Both the position numbers and the translations under genes were made by a program. From Adenophora triphylla var. japonica (taxonomy: Eukaryota > Streptophyta > Magnoliopsida > Asterales > Campanulaceae), in assembly GCA_022495995.1 (NCBI GenBank), contig JAFEMH010001358.1, forward strand, positions 372,001 to 436,000: DNA of 64,000 nt. Direction: 5' to 3'. Below are positions 24,101 through 35,000 of the stretch, piece by piece (position 1 is the stretch's first letter; each line of letters starts with the position of its first letter). The notes beneath the pieces are model-generated. The model made no database searches and was not told the origin of the DNA. It was given only the letters and a program-made list of their open reading frames with translations.

Positions 24101-25177
24101 AGCTAGCTTTGCTGAACAAATGGAGAAGGGCAAGCGAGGGAGATAAAGAAAAGTGGATGTAAAACATAAAACACGAGTGTTAGTTACATCTACGCCATGC
24201 TGTTTTACGTTACCAGCGTTGTTGTTGTTAATCGCTAAAATGTTCAATTTACCTTTTTGTTTGTAGAAACAGTTATGGCTGGCATTGAAACTCTCCATTT
24301 AGCCATGATGTTAAAGATTTAATTTAGTTTGTTTTCTGGAGATTGTTGGGGTTGCAGATCTTTGACTTCTCAAACTATATAATACTAATACACATTGCTT
24401 ATGAGTTATGACAAAATTGTGTTAAGCCTATTTTCTTTTACTTTTTTCGATCCCAGAATAAATGTAGCAATTTTTTCATATGTTAAAATGAAGGAATTTT
24501 GAGCTAATTTTAGGTTAATTTAATTGTTGAAAATTCCTTGTACTAACATTAAAAAAAAAAGTGCTGAGTAAAAAAATTGAAATAGTTTGTAAATTGATAA
24601 AAAAAAAAAAACCTATTTTGGCATGAATAAAAAATGATTCTTATTATCATGGGATGAGTAAAAAAATATCAAATCTTTCCATTAAAATTATAATAAAATA
24701 ACCGATAATGAGTTTTATTTATTTATTTGTTGGATAATATAATAGATTAGACATTACCCAGAGCGGGTATAAAATGGAGTATTTACTAAGTACCTAAGCG
24801 AAAAGTAGATGATTTTTTTTCTTCAAATTTACTCTTAATTAATTAATAGCAAATTTAAAAAGAAATTGGGGCAATTATCAAATAGTCCCTCATTCTAATG
24901 AAAACAACCAATAAAGACACACATTTTAAAGAAATTTCACCAGATCCACGATTTATAATGACACCCCATTTTTTATAAAGGCACCCATGCAACATAAAAG
25001 GGACAGCTGTCGCTGTCCCTTTCTCTCCCTCTATTTTCGTTTTTTTTCTCCTCCCAAAACTTTAAAATTAAATATCTTAAGATCTAGAACTCAAAAAAAA
25101 AATATCCGAGACCATTGTATTATTCGTATCGTCAAAACGAATCAAACTAACAGCATCAACATATATTTTAGAGCAAT
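24101..25177. other. RER1 3' region and AT-rich intergenic DNA
   Basis: The 3' UTR of RER1 probably extends to about 24300-24350. Beyond it I see only AT-rich sequence with long A and T runs (for example 24540-24610). No gene or recognisable transposon end is evident. Confidence 0.4.
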
Positions 25178-25640
25178 ATGAGATTATTTGATATATTTGT
25201 TAAGTTCACAGTTGTTCTAGTTAAGTTCACAGTTGTTAAGTTCACATTTGTTAATTCACAGTCGTTTTTTTATCTTTTATGGCTCTCTTTTTGCAATTTT
25301 ATGAGATTATTTGACATATTTGTTAAGTTCACAGTTGTTTTTAATTAAGTTCACAGTTGTTTTTGTTAAATTCACAGTTGTTTTTAGAATTTTATAGCCT
25401 TTATTTTTGCAATTTTATGAGATTATTTGACCTATTTGTTAAGTTCACTGTTGTTTTTTGTTAAGTTCACAGTTGTTTTAGTTAAGTTCACAGTTGTTTT
25501 TTGAATTTTATAGTCTTTATTTTTGCAATTTTATGAGATTATTTGACCTATTTGTTAAGTTCACTGTTTTTTTTTTTGTTAAGTTCACAATTGTTTTAGT
25601 CCTTTATACTCTATTTTTGCAATTTTTTTTAGAATCTCAA
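25178..25640. repeat. Tandem repeat, unit about 116-123 bp, four copies
   Basis: The phrase ATGAGATTATTTGA recurs near 25179, 25302, 25418 and 25534. Each copy is followed by two to three runs of GTTAAGTTCACAGTTGTTTT and then ATTTTATAG...TTTTTGCAATTTT. It is a minisatellite within a satellite. No coding potential is seen. Confidence 0.75.
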
Positions 25641-25674
25641 GAGACTTGATAAGAAAAAAAATAAAAGCTATTTT

Positions 25675-25840
25675 TCAGTTTTGGCCATTGCACCAAATGT
25701 TTCCATCGCAATTTCTTGCATCAAATCAGCAGCCTCAGCGATTTGCCCCTGTTCTTCTTTAATCTCAGCTAACCTTTTGATCAACCGTGCCCTCTCAATT
25801 TCAACAAAAATCTTCCCAGCAGCAGAAACACTATTAACCG
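25675..25840 (-). pseudogene. Fragment of a 26S proteasome RPN5/PSMD12-like gene
   Basis: The minus strand reads [20 protein letters not shown] then [20 protein letters not shown] and [13 protein letters not shown], followed by a stop. This matches the N-terminal helical-repeat part of the regulatory-particle lid subunit RPN5 as I know it. Only about 55 codons are present, with no start, no flanking exons and an early stop. It is therefore a captured or retrocopied fragment, not a working gene. It is adjacent to, and in opposite orientation from, another coding-like fragment at 25843-26311. Confidence 0.7.
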
Positions 25841-25842
25841 AT

Positions 25843-26311
25843 TAAAGAACGTGACAATCATATTCGAGAGGAAAGTGTTACTTCAAATGGGTCCTTGAAG
25901 CCTAATCCGTTGCATAGTGATGTCCCAGCTTCCAATGGGTCTAAAGCATCAAATATAACAACCGGAAATATGGGTGACTCAAAAAATCCAAACAGCGACT
26001 CAAATCTGAAGAAAGAGATGGAGTTATGTATCAAAAACTGGCATGTTGTCCGTTGTGGAATGATTTTGTCACGAATTGTGGAGTTCAAGCCGGAATTAAT
26101 CGTGAAATTTTCAGATCTGGCCGAAATTTCTTTGGTCCCACGAAGGGAGGGTGGCCGGAGATACGGAGGGGAGTGGTGGCCGGAGAGTGAGAGAGAGATG
26201 GTCGCCGGAGTAGGGGAGACGGTCGCCGGAGCAGGGGATGTGGTCACCGGAGTAGGTGGAGATGGTCACCGAAGGTGGGAGGGGAGAGGTAGCCGGAGGT
26301 GGGTAAGGTAG
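25843..26311 (+). pseudogene. Unidentified host-gene-like fragment joined to the RPN5 fragment
   Basis: The plus frame reads DNHIREESVTSNGSLKPNPL, then HSDVPASNGSKASN, and later KNWHVVRCGMILSRIVEFKP. It has the composition of a genuine plant coding exon up to about 26110. It then passes into a Gly/Arg/Val-rich low-complexity tail (gccggag repeats). I do not recognise the parent gene. Lying back to back with an RPN5 piece, it suggests a chimera made by a gene-capturing transposon, but I could not find convincing element ends around 24.85-26.45 kb. Confidence 0.4.
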
Positions 26312-26880
26312 AGAGAGAAAGTAGGTGGCTGCAGATTTTCAAAATGAGTGTATGTTTGTGTATTTATCAAGTACTAAATGATTGTTGGATCTCATGGTAA
26401 TATTGATTTAGGACATTGGACTAGCTGGTTGATTTCCATAATGTGTGTTCTTATTGATCATTTGACTTGGTTTTGAAGAATTCATTGGTAATTCTTCCAA
26501 AGAAATTCGACATTCATTTAGGGACGATTAAAATATAAATTTTGGAAAAAAATTGATTTGACGTTGAATCAATTGGATATTAATTAATACTACAATAAAT
26601 AGTTGGGATTACAAAATATTCAATCAAGTCAAATTGATATGTGCTCATGAATTTGTGATTTTTTTTAACCTTAATATTACTACATTACGGCAAATTCTAA
26701 ATACAGGGAGTTTAAAATACAGGGATCCCGGGAAATTACTAATTTGCCCCTTTATATACCAATTTTTTTTTTTTATCATTTCAAACACTCTCTCTCTCAG
26801 ACTCTCCCTCTTCTCTGTGAACGAACGAGAGAAAGGCGATTTCAATCGACTCGCAACAACGGAAAAAGGAAAAATCGATA

Positions 26881-29800
26881 ATGGTGAGAGTAAAAATCCC
26901 GGCGTCCCAACCCCGCCGCACTGGAGCCGACGCTACCGCCAAAGTAATCGTCGCCGGAGCGTCCTCTTCGACCGTGCCCGTAAAGAAGGTAAACTTAAAC
27001 CTAATTTAATGGGACATCTCGAGTGAAACCACTCGAGATTCATCTCGAGTGGGTTTATACGAGATGTCTCGTATAAACCCACTCGAGATGCATCTCGAGT
27101 GGTTTCACTCGAGATGTCATCCCAGTTGTTGTTGATTTGTGTTAGATTGTTTAAAATTGAATCCAAGTTTTGGCATAAAGCTGGGTAGCAATGAGCAGGT
27201 TTTAATGGGACATCTCGAGTGAAACCACTCGAGATGCATCTCGAGTGGGTTTATACGAGATGTCTCGTATAAACCCACTCGAGATGCATCTCGAGTGGTT
27301 TCACTCGAGATGTCATCCCAATGTTGTTGTTGATTTGTGTTAGATTGTTTAAAATTGAATCCAAGTTTTGGCATAAAGCTGGGTATGCGATGAACAGGTT
27401 TTAATGGGACATCTCGAGTGAAACCACTGAGATGCATCTCGAGTGGGTTTATACGAGATGTCTCGTATAAACCCACTCGAGATGCATCTCGAGTGGTTTC
27501 ACACGAGATGTCTCTAATGTATTGTCTCTCTCTTATTTGTGTTTTTGTAGGCACGTGAACCTATGACCGTTTCGGCTAGAAAGAGGAAGGGTGATAAGCG
27601 TTTGAGAGAGAAGAAAAGCCGGAGGAAGGCCCGGCACGAGGGAGCCACAGTGATGATGAAGCAGGGGAGGAGGAGGCGGCGGTCGATAGGGATAGTGGGG
27701 AGGAGGAGGAGGATAGTTACGATGGGGAGGAGGGAGGAGGATAGTTCGATGGGGAGGAGGAGAGTGATATTCTACGGTGGTGGAGGTGGAGGTGGAGGTG
27801 GAGGTGGAGGTGGAGATGGAGATGATGATGATGGTGGAGGTGGAGGTGAGGAGGAGGTGGAGGAGGAGCGGAGGAGGAGGAGGATATAGTAGAGCCTCTA
27901 GACCGGCTGAGACATGGGAGGAGGCGGGGTCGGGTTGTGGCTATCGGGGCGGGGACGGGGGGAGGAGGCGGGGTGTGGAGGGCGACCATCGCCTGGCGGC
28001 TTGAGAGGGACCACAGTGGTGGCCCGAAGGATGTTTCCTTGCTATACGGGTTCGGTGATCACCGAGCCGGACAGATTTGGAGTGACTCCATTAGTGAGTC
28101 ATTAGTGACTTTCCGAGACGAGGCGACGCATCCGGATAGGTAAGCTACTAATTAATGTGATATGTTTAAAATCTTGAAGTCATTTATACCACACACACAC
28201 CGTAAATATTCCTTTACTTATCCCATGCTTTGCTTTTCTCGAGAATTGATTATATTTTTTGTTTCGAATCAACGGGTTCGACCGTGATGCGCATCCGGCC
28301 GATAGAGCACTGGGCGGCCCTCGTGGATGCGTCGGGCCTCCAGCGGCTGCACGGTGCGGTCATTCGAGGCCGAACCATGCGGCTGCTACGGCATTTTGGA
28401 ACGGTGGTCTCCACGAGACTAACTCGTTCCATATGCCTTCGGGGGAGATGACGATCACGCTGCATGGCGTCTTTCATATCCTAGGTATGTTGTTGTTATA
28501 TACTACACTCCGTCATACGACTTAGGATTTTGGTCAACTTGAGTTCACTTTGACCGAGTAATTTAAACAAAAAAATAATTATCCAAATAAAATTCTAAAA
28601 ATTGTTATTGTATCAAGCCTATATGAGCTGTCTACATTCATGTCGGCATTCTTGTTTATTTTTATAAATTCATCTCTTGTCTTGAAATGTTTATGTTCAT
28701 TTTCATTTTACGGTATCGGTGTGTAGGCCGACCTGTTCGGTATCCGGACCCGGTGCGACCTATCAAGCATCCGTAGCCACCTCCGAGTTGATCGGCACTT
28801 GGGTACTCATTGAGGAGGTCGAGCGCCTATTTACTCGGCGTAGAGGGGCATGACAGATGCCCGGCGTGCGTCCGCGTATATCCTGCGCCTATTGGGTTGC
28901 ACGATGTTCGTGGACAAGAGCGGGATAAGGTGCCCGCAGCCCTACCTTCCCCTTTGCGTGGATCTAGGCAGCCTCCCCACTCTCTCACGGGGATCGGCCA
29001 CTTTGGCATATATGTACGAGAGTTGGGGAAGGCGTCAGTCCGAGATGCAAGCAGATGGGCGGTTGTGCGGCTCTCACAGAGGTACATCTTACTCCATTCA
29101 CTTTCTTTTTCTTGTCTACTCCCCCCACCTCGTTATTAAATGTTGCATTTGAGTAGTTTTTAATACTTTTTACATACATATCGAGCTGGATATACGAGTA
29201 CTTTCCGGGTTTTCGGCGAGTCTTGACCCGCGGTGGCGGCGAGGGCGTAGAGAGCCCGTAGATGGTCTCGTGATGATTCGGCTGGGAGGTCGTTCGATCA
29301 TCTTGTGCGGTATCGCCGCATTCTTGACGGGATGGGGGCGACAGGTGTGAGTTATTCATATTAAAAGCTGTTATACGTTTTGTGTCCTTCCTTCCGATAT
29401 TATGTTGACTTTGCCTAACAATGTCTACTCACGAGTTATTTGGACTCCTTATGGGACCGGGTCGGACACGATACTTGCTGTTTCATACTACGGGGTGTTA
29501 TACGCTTACGTGACATCACCGAGGCGTATTTGGGCGATCGTGTGACCGAGCGGTTCGGGTACGACGAAGGATCCCTGCATCGCCCCCATAGCGAGCGAGA
29601 TATGCGTTTTGGCAAAGGGTCGAAGGGGTATCGAAGCATTATGGTGGTGACATAGATCGAGACTTGGGCGGATTGGGTTGAGTTTGGCATGGCGGAGTTC
29701 GGGCCGATACCCGTTGGGGGCCACTATTTACGTGAGATCATCCCGCGCTGTTCCTCACGTGACTCCGGATTATATGGCTTGGTTTCGGGCGAGGAGTCAT

Positions 29801-29990
29801 ATTCGGATAGCTAATCCGATACACGATCCCCGGTGACATTCCACCTCCCCCACCTCCCCAAGGCGATGTTCCACCGCGGCTATGGTTGCGAGAGGCACGA
29901 GCTAGGCTACGCCATTCTTGACGGATGAGAGGTTCCCGAGAGGACGGCGAGCTACTCTTAGAGATCTACGAGATGTTAGGAGGTCCCACT
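26881..29990 (+). pseudogene. Broken plant mobile domain (PMD, aminotransferase-like) gene of MULE-2
   Basis: Exon 1 (ATG 26881, ends VPVKK before GTAAAC) is followed by an intron holding the palindromes and exon 2 from about 27552. Then come an acidic/glycine-rich stretch with frame changes, the motif PKDVSLLYGFGDHRAGQIW (about 28020-28080), PIEHWAALVDASGLQRLHG (about 28300), and the PMD hallmark HETNSFHMPSGEMTITLHG with FHILG (28405-28485). DARRASAYILRLLGCTMFVD follows at about 28856, then the GVIRLRDITEAYLGDRVTER block (about 29490-29560). Each piece aligns in order with the PMD gene of MULE-3, but at least three frameshifts and several stops break it. PMD proteins include the nuclear MAIN/MAIL factors of plants and many transposon-borne relatives. 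Their role within transposons is not settled. Confidence 0.75.
27009..27515. repeat. Three tandem 196-199-bp repeats, each holding a ~104-bp nested palindrome
   Basis: Copies begin GGGACATCTC at 27011, 27207 and 27406. Each holds a near-perfect inverted repeat running from ACATCTCGAGTG through TATACGAGATGTCTCGTATA (centre) to CACTCGAGATGT. Each arm is itself made of smaller CTCGAG palindromes. The spacer between copies (gttgttgttgatttgtgttagattg, then aagttttggcataaagctggg) is also repeated. The array lies in the first intron of the PMD gene. Confidence 0.88.
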
Positions 29991-30072
29991 TAGGATTTAT
30001 TTGTTTGCTTCAGATTTGAACTTGTAGTGGACACCTTTTAGATTGTTTTAGTTTTGTTGTTGATGTTGTGTT

Positions 30073-31498
30073 GTAACTCCACTTCCTTTAATATTTTGAC
30101 CAATGTCATAAGCATGAAAAAGTCTTAAAATGTCATCTAGATCTTAGAAAAAATTTAAAAAAAATAAAAAACCTATACGTGTACCACTTTCGGATGCTCG
30201 GGACATATTCCTTAAAACCACTAAAAAATGGGACATTTTTGTAACTCCACTTCCTTTAATATTTTGACCAATGTCATAAGCATGAAAAAGTCTTAAAATG
30301 TCATCTAGATCTTAGAAAAATTTAAAAAAATAAAAAACCTATACGTGTACCACTTTCGGATGCTCGGGACATATTCCTTAAAACCCTAAAAAATGGGACA
30401 TTTTTGTAACTCCACTTCCTTTAATATTTTGACCAATGTCATAAGCATGAAAAAGTCTTAAAATGTCATCTAGATCTTAGAAAAATTTAAAAAAAATAAA
30501 AAACCTATACGTGTACCACTTTCGGATGCTCGGGACATATTCCTTAAAACCCTAAAAAATGGGACATTTTTGTAACTCCACTTCCTTTAATATTTTGACC
30601 AATGTCATAAGCATGAAAAAGTCTTAAAATGTCATCTAGATCTTAGAAAAATTTAAAAAAAATAAAAAACCTATACGTGTACCACTTTCGCATGCTCGGG
30701 ACATATTCCTTAAAACCCTAAAAATGGGACATTTTTGTAACTCCACTTCCTTTAATATTTTGACCAATGTCATAAGCATGAAAAAGTCTTAAAATGTCAT
30801 CTAGATCTTAGAAAAAATTTAAAAAAATAAAAAACCTATACGTGTACCACTTTCGCATGCTCGGGACATATTCCTTAAAACCCTAAAAAATGGGACATTT
30901 TTGTAACTCCACTTCCTTTAATATTTTGACCAATGTCATAAGCATGAAAAAGTCTTAAAATGTCATCTAGATCTTAGAAAAATTTAAAAAAAAATAAAAA
31001 ACCTATACGTGTACCACTTTCAGATGCTCGGGACATATTCCTTAAAACCCTAAAAAATGGGACATTTTTGTAACTCCACTTCCTTTAATATTTTGACCAA
31101 TGTCATAAGCATGAAAAAGTCTTAAAATGTCATCTAGATCTTAGAAAAAATTTAAAAAAATAAAAAACCTATACGTGTACCACTTTCGGATGCTCGGGAC
31201 ATATTCCTTAAAACCCTAAAAATGGGACATTTTTGTAACTCCACTTCCTTTAATATTTTGACCAATGTCATAAGCATGAAAAAGTCTTAAAATGTCATCT
31301 AGATCTTAGAAAAATTTAAAAAAATAAAAAACCTATACGTGTACCACTTTCAGATGCTCGGGACATATTCCTTAAAACCCTAAAAAATGGGACATTTTTG
31401 TAACTCCACTTCCTTTAATATTTTGACCAATGTCATAAGCATGAAAAAGTCTTAAAATGTCATCTAGATCTTAGAAAAAATTTAAAAAAAAAAAAAAA
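30073..31498. repeat. Tandem array in MULE-2, about 166 bp x 8.6
   Basis: Units start GTAACTCCACTTCC at 30073, 30241, 30406, 30572, 30737, 30903, 31070, 31235 and 31400, with spacings of 165-168 bp. Units are almost identical apart from poly-A length and single-base variants (TTTCGGATG, TTTCGCATG, TTTCAGATG). The core TTAAAATGTCATCTAGATCT recurs in related form in the MULE-3 array (49790-50998). It lies between the end of the PMD gene and the right palindromes. Confidence 0.93.
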
Positions 31499-31524
31499 AT
31501 CAGGGTTTATGGAAAATATGACAT

Positions 31525-31815
31525 CTCGTGTATATTAACACGAGATATCTATATGAAATCTCGTGTATAACTACACGAGATGATATTTGAACATCTCGTG
31601 TAGACCTGCACGAGACGCGTCTAAATTTCCATAAATCGTTGCTGAAGTGAAACATTAGCCTCTGATGCATATCTCGTGCCAGTCTACCCGAGATGTCCTC
31701 TTGTATCTCGGGTAGACTTACACGACATAAATCTCATGTAAATGTACCCGAGATATGTCGTGTAAGTCTACCCGAGATGTAAGAGGACATCTCGGGTAGA
31801 CTTACACGAGACGGG
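31525..31815. repeat. Right subterminal palindrome array of MULE-2
   Basis: Repeated CTCGTGTATATTAACACGAG, CTCGTGTATAACTACACGAG and CTCGTGTAGACCTGCACGAG are followed by longer interlaced units based on CTCGGGTAGACTTACACGA. The final unit (ACACGAGACGGGCAGGGGCA) is the inverse of the MULE-1 left subterminal sequence. Confidence 0.85.
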
Positions 31816-31988
31816 CAGGGGCAGCGATGGAACAAATTAGATCCCTGTATTTAAGATCCCTGTATATAAATATATCCCTACGTTACCCATGTTGGAATCT
31901 TGCCTTTTATTATCTTTTTTAAGATTAAAACGACACCGTTGCATGTACGAAATAACATGCTATCACAAAGCCCTAATATCAAAATCCT

Positions 31989-31997
31989 AAACCCTAA
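31989..31997 (+). promoter_or_regulatory. Telo-box upstream of SPB1
   Basis: AAACCCTAA lies 47 bp before the ATG. Telo-boxes are well known in the promoters and leaders of plant ribosome-biogenesis and ribosomal-protein genes, which fits the gene's role. A weaker copy (AGCCCTAATA) lies at about 31970. Confidence 0.6.
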
Positions 31998-32044
31998 CTC
32001 CAGACACATTCTTCTCCAACGGTAGTTGACAGAGAGCTTCTCCA

Positions 32045-35000
32045 ATGGGGAAAGTCAAGGGCAAGCATCGTTTGGACAAGTACTACCACTTAGCCAAAGA
32101 ACACGGCTACCGTTCCCGAGCCGTATGGAAACTCATCCAGCTCGATTCCAAGTTCAATCTTCTCCGTTCCGCTCACTCTGTTCTCGATTTGTGCGCCGCC
32201 CCTGGTGGTTGGATGCAAGTCTCCGTCGAACGTGTTCCCGTCGGCAGTCTCGTCATCGGCGTCGACCTCGATCCGATTCGGCCTATCCGTGGTGCGATTG
32301 GTATTCAGGAGGATATCACGCAGCCTAAGTGTAGGGCTACAATTAAGAGGATTATGGCGGAGAAGGGAGTTAGGGCGTTTGAATTGGTGCTTCATGATGG
32401 TTCGCCTAATGTTGGTGGCGCCTGGGCTAAGGAGGCTACTAGTCAGAATGCTTTGGTTATTGATTCTATTAAGCTCGCTACGGAGTTTTTGGCGCCCAAA
32501 GGACACTTTATTACCAAAGTACCTATCTTTCTCTCTCAAGTTGATTGCGTATTTTGTGTTCTTTCCTCTTATTCATGTATTCTGTTATGTTTCCATTCAA
32601 TTTTTGCCTAGAATCTCTGGAGGCATAAGATTTAATTGTGTATATGATTCTGATCAGCGATTGAAGTGCTGTGTGTGTGAGGGGGGGGGGCATCCTTTGT
32701 GAACTTGTCTTTGTAGTTATGTTTCAAAGCTTAGTATTTCAGGGCTTAGGTGTCCCAATTTATTGCAAGTATTGCAGGCTGAATTTGAATAGCTTGTGTT
32801 GATTATTTCATTTTTAAGTATTGATTACTTATTTATCGATGGGTTTATTGTAGGTTTTCAGATCGCAAGATTACAATGCCGTTCTTTACTGTCTACGACA
32901 GGTGATTTCTCTTTTCCTCCCTGGGAGTCCTCGTGATTTAGGCATTGTACACCTTGATAGTTTTTGACCTTTTATTTTTCTGTGCAGCTCTTTGAAAAAG
33001 TTGAGGTTGATAAACCACTTGCTAGTCGTCAAGCATCTGCAGAAATTTATATTGTAGGTCTCAAGTATAAGGCCCCTGCTAAGATTGATCCACGTCTTCT
33101 AGATGTGAAACACCTATTCCAGGGAGGCAAAGAACCTCCTAAGGTATATCTGTCCTTCCCACTCTTTATATCTTTTTTTTTCTTTCACCTCTATTATTCG
33201 TAGTAATTAAAAGAGCTGTATAGAAGCTGAAGATGTCTTAATTACCATTTAGGTCTTGGATGTGCTTAGAGGAACAAAGCAGAAGAGAAATCGTGATGGG
33301 TAACCCTCTTTTTCGTGTTTAATCATTTACTTCCTACATCATTTGATTGTACATGTGCTCTCTCTCTCTCTCTCCCCTCCTACACATGCTATTATTATCC
33401 TCTTACTGTTTATTTCCAATTATCTTGGATTGTTTGTGGAAGTTTCATGGTTATGATAATGTGAAAGAAGATATAGATTTCACTTATGATCTTAGTGCGT
33501 CAGGTATGAAGATGGAGCCACGATCCTGCGAAAAGTTAGTTCAGCTTCAAACTTTGTTTGGTCCGACACTCCTCTTGAGGTCCTTGGTACTGTATCATCT
33601 ATAACCTTTGACGATCCTGCCTGTGCGACTATAAAGGATCATGATTTGACAACGGATGAGGTATTCACTTATTCCAGCTTCCTTGATGATGGTATAGATT
33701 GCTTGGACTATACTATTACATAGTTACAGTTTCAAGCTTTTTGAGATTCTAATTGCTCTTCTCTTGCCAGGTTAAAGCACTATGTGAGGATTTGCGTGTT
33801 TTGGGAAAACAGGATTTTAAGTATCTCTTAAAGTAATGAATTATTTTTCTTTTCATTCCTATTGGAAAGTTTCTTTGAGTCCAGACTGGGTATTCATGTT
33901 TGATTTTTACTTCAGGTGGCGTATGCACATAAGAAAGGCATTATCTCCGGCAGAGAAGGCTACTGTTAAACCTGCGGAGGCTGAAGCCGTGAGCCAGGTC
34001 GATGAGGATGAGATCGTACTCAATGAAATGGAAGAAATGACCTATGCCATGGAGCGTAAGAAGAAGCGGGCGAAGAAAATAATTTCAAAAAGACGAGCCA
34101 AGGTTCAAACTTTATATCTTATGTTTTTGGCTGCTTTTCTTTCCATTGAAATCTTTCCCCCACCCTACCCCCTTCACATCCCTACAGAAAGAGACATAAT
34201 GTATACAAGCCAGGAATAGTTACCCATATTGTGTTGTAGTCTTGTAGATCTGTTTCTAACAACATACATAACTCTCAGTTGTTTTTCTGGAAATCACCAT
34301 TTCTCTTCAACAGATATGTTACTAAATAGATGTATAGTTGCTGACTAGTTCTTGAGATAAGGTTTGCTAGTTATATAGCGACAATCATACTTACATGTTA
34401 CAACATAGCCTGCTCCGCAGTTGATGGATTTTGAGTATGGTTTTAACTCAGCTTGGGTTTCAACGATGTTCCTTAGGATGTCACGTCTTTTTGTAAAAGT
34501 TAGAAAGGTGCAGATGAACTAGTATCAGTACGTTGTTCTTATAAGACTAAGTTGGTCAGAGTTGAGTGATTTTCCATTCTTTTTAAAATTTGGATCTTAT
34601 ATGGTCCAATTTTTACTTCATTACTTGACATGTATGAATATCGAAGGACTGGCCTACTCTAACCTGTGCCATCTTAGTGATCTCATGTGTTCATTTATTT
34701 CATTGTCTGATGTTACCAAATGAGTATGTCTAGTGTGAGGACACTATTAACGTATTCGTTATCACCACCCCTACAGACATCTTAACCCCGACCATCTTAT
34801 TGGGGTGGGGGGGGGGTGGGATTCATGGTCTGTTATATGTTTCTTTTAATTACCATTTTGTACTGTTCTTATTCTTTTCACACTTCATCTTGACCTCTAG
34901 GACAAAGCAAGGAAAGCAACTGGGATGCAAAGTGATGTAATGGAGGATGGTTATACTGATCATGAGTTATTTTCTCTATCATCCATCAAGGTATGTTTCT

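Larger units (their letters stand above)
26689..31877 (+). mobile_element. MULE-2: PMD-carrying Mutator-like element without transposase (5.19 kb)
   Basis: The left end is GGCAAATTCTAAATACAGGG and the right end is CCCTGTATATAAATATATCC. A second TIR block follows (AAATACAGGGATC, paired with GATCCCTGTATTTAAG on the right). Flanking 9-mers are CTACATTAC (26680-26688) and CTACGTTAC (31878-31886), an 8/9 match that fits a Mutator duplication with one later mutation. Inside are a broken PMD gene, three tandem palindromic repeats, a nine-copy 166-bp tandem array and a right-hand palindrome array. No transposase is seen, so mobility would depend on another element such as MULE-3. The right end lies only 167 bp before the SPB1 ATG. 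Confidence 0.88.

Noticed and set aside
24850..26450. A complete Pack-MULE around the RPN5 fragment
   Set aside because: I could not find inverted ends or a 9-bp duplication. Only the chimera itself is supported.
27717..27989. His/Leu/Pro-rich minus ORF and Val/Glu plus ORF over GGTGGAGGT repeats
   Set aside because: These are microsatellite translations. The true frame there is the acidic region of the broken PMD gene.
31525..31815. Regularly spaced palindromic repeats that resemble a CRISPR array
   Set aside because: The window is eukaryotic, spacers are only 4-8 bp inside palindromes, arms vary, and the block sits at a transposon end. It is a subterminal repeat array.
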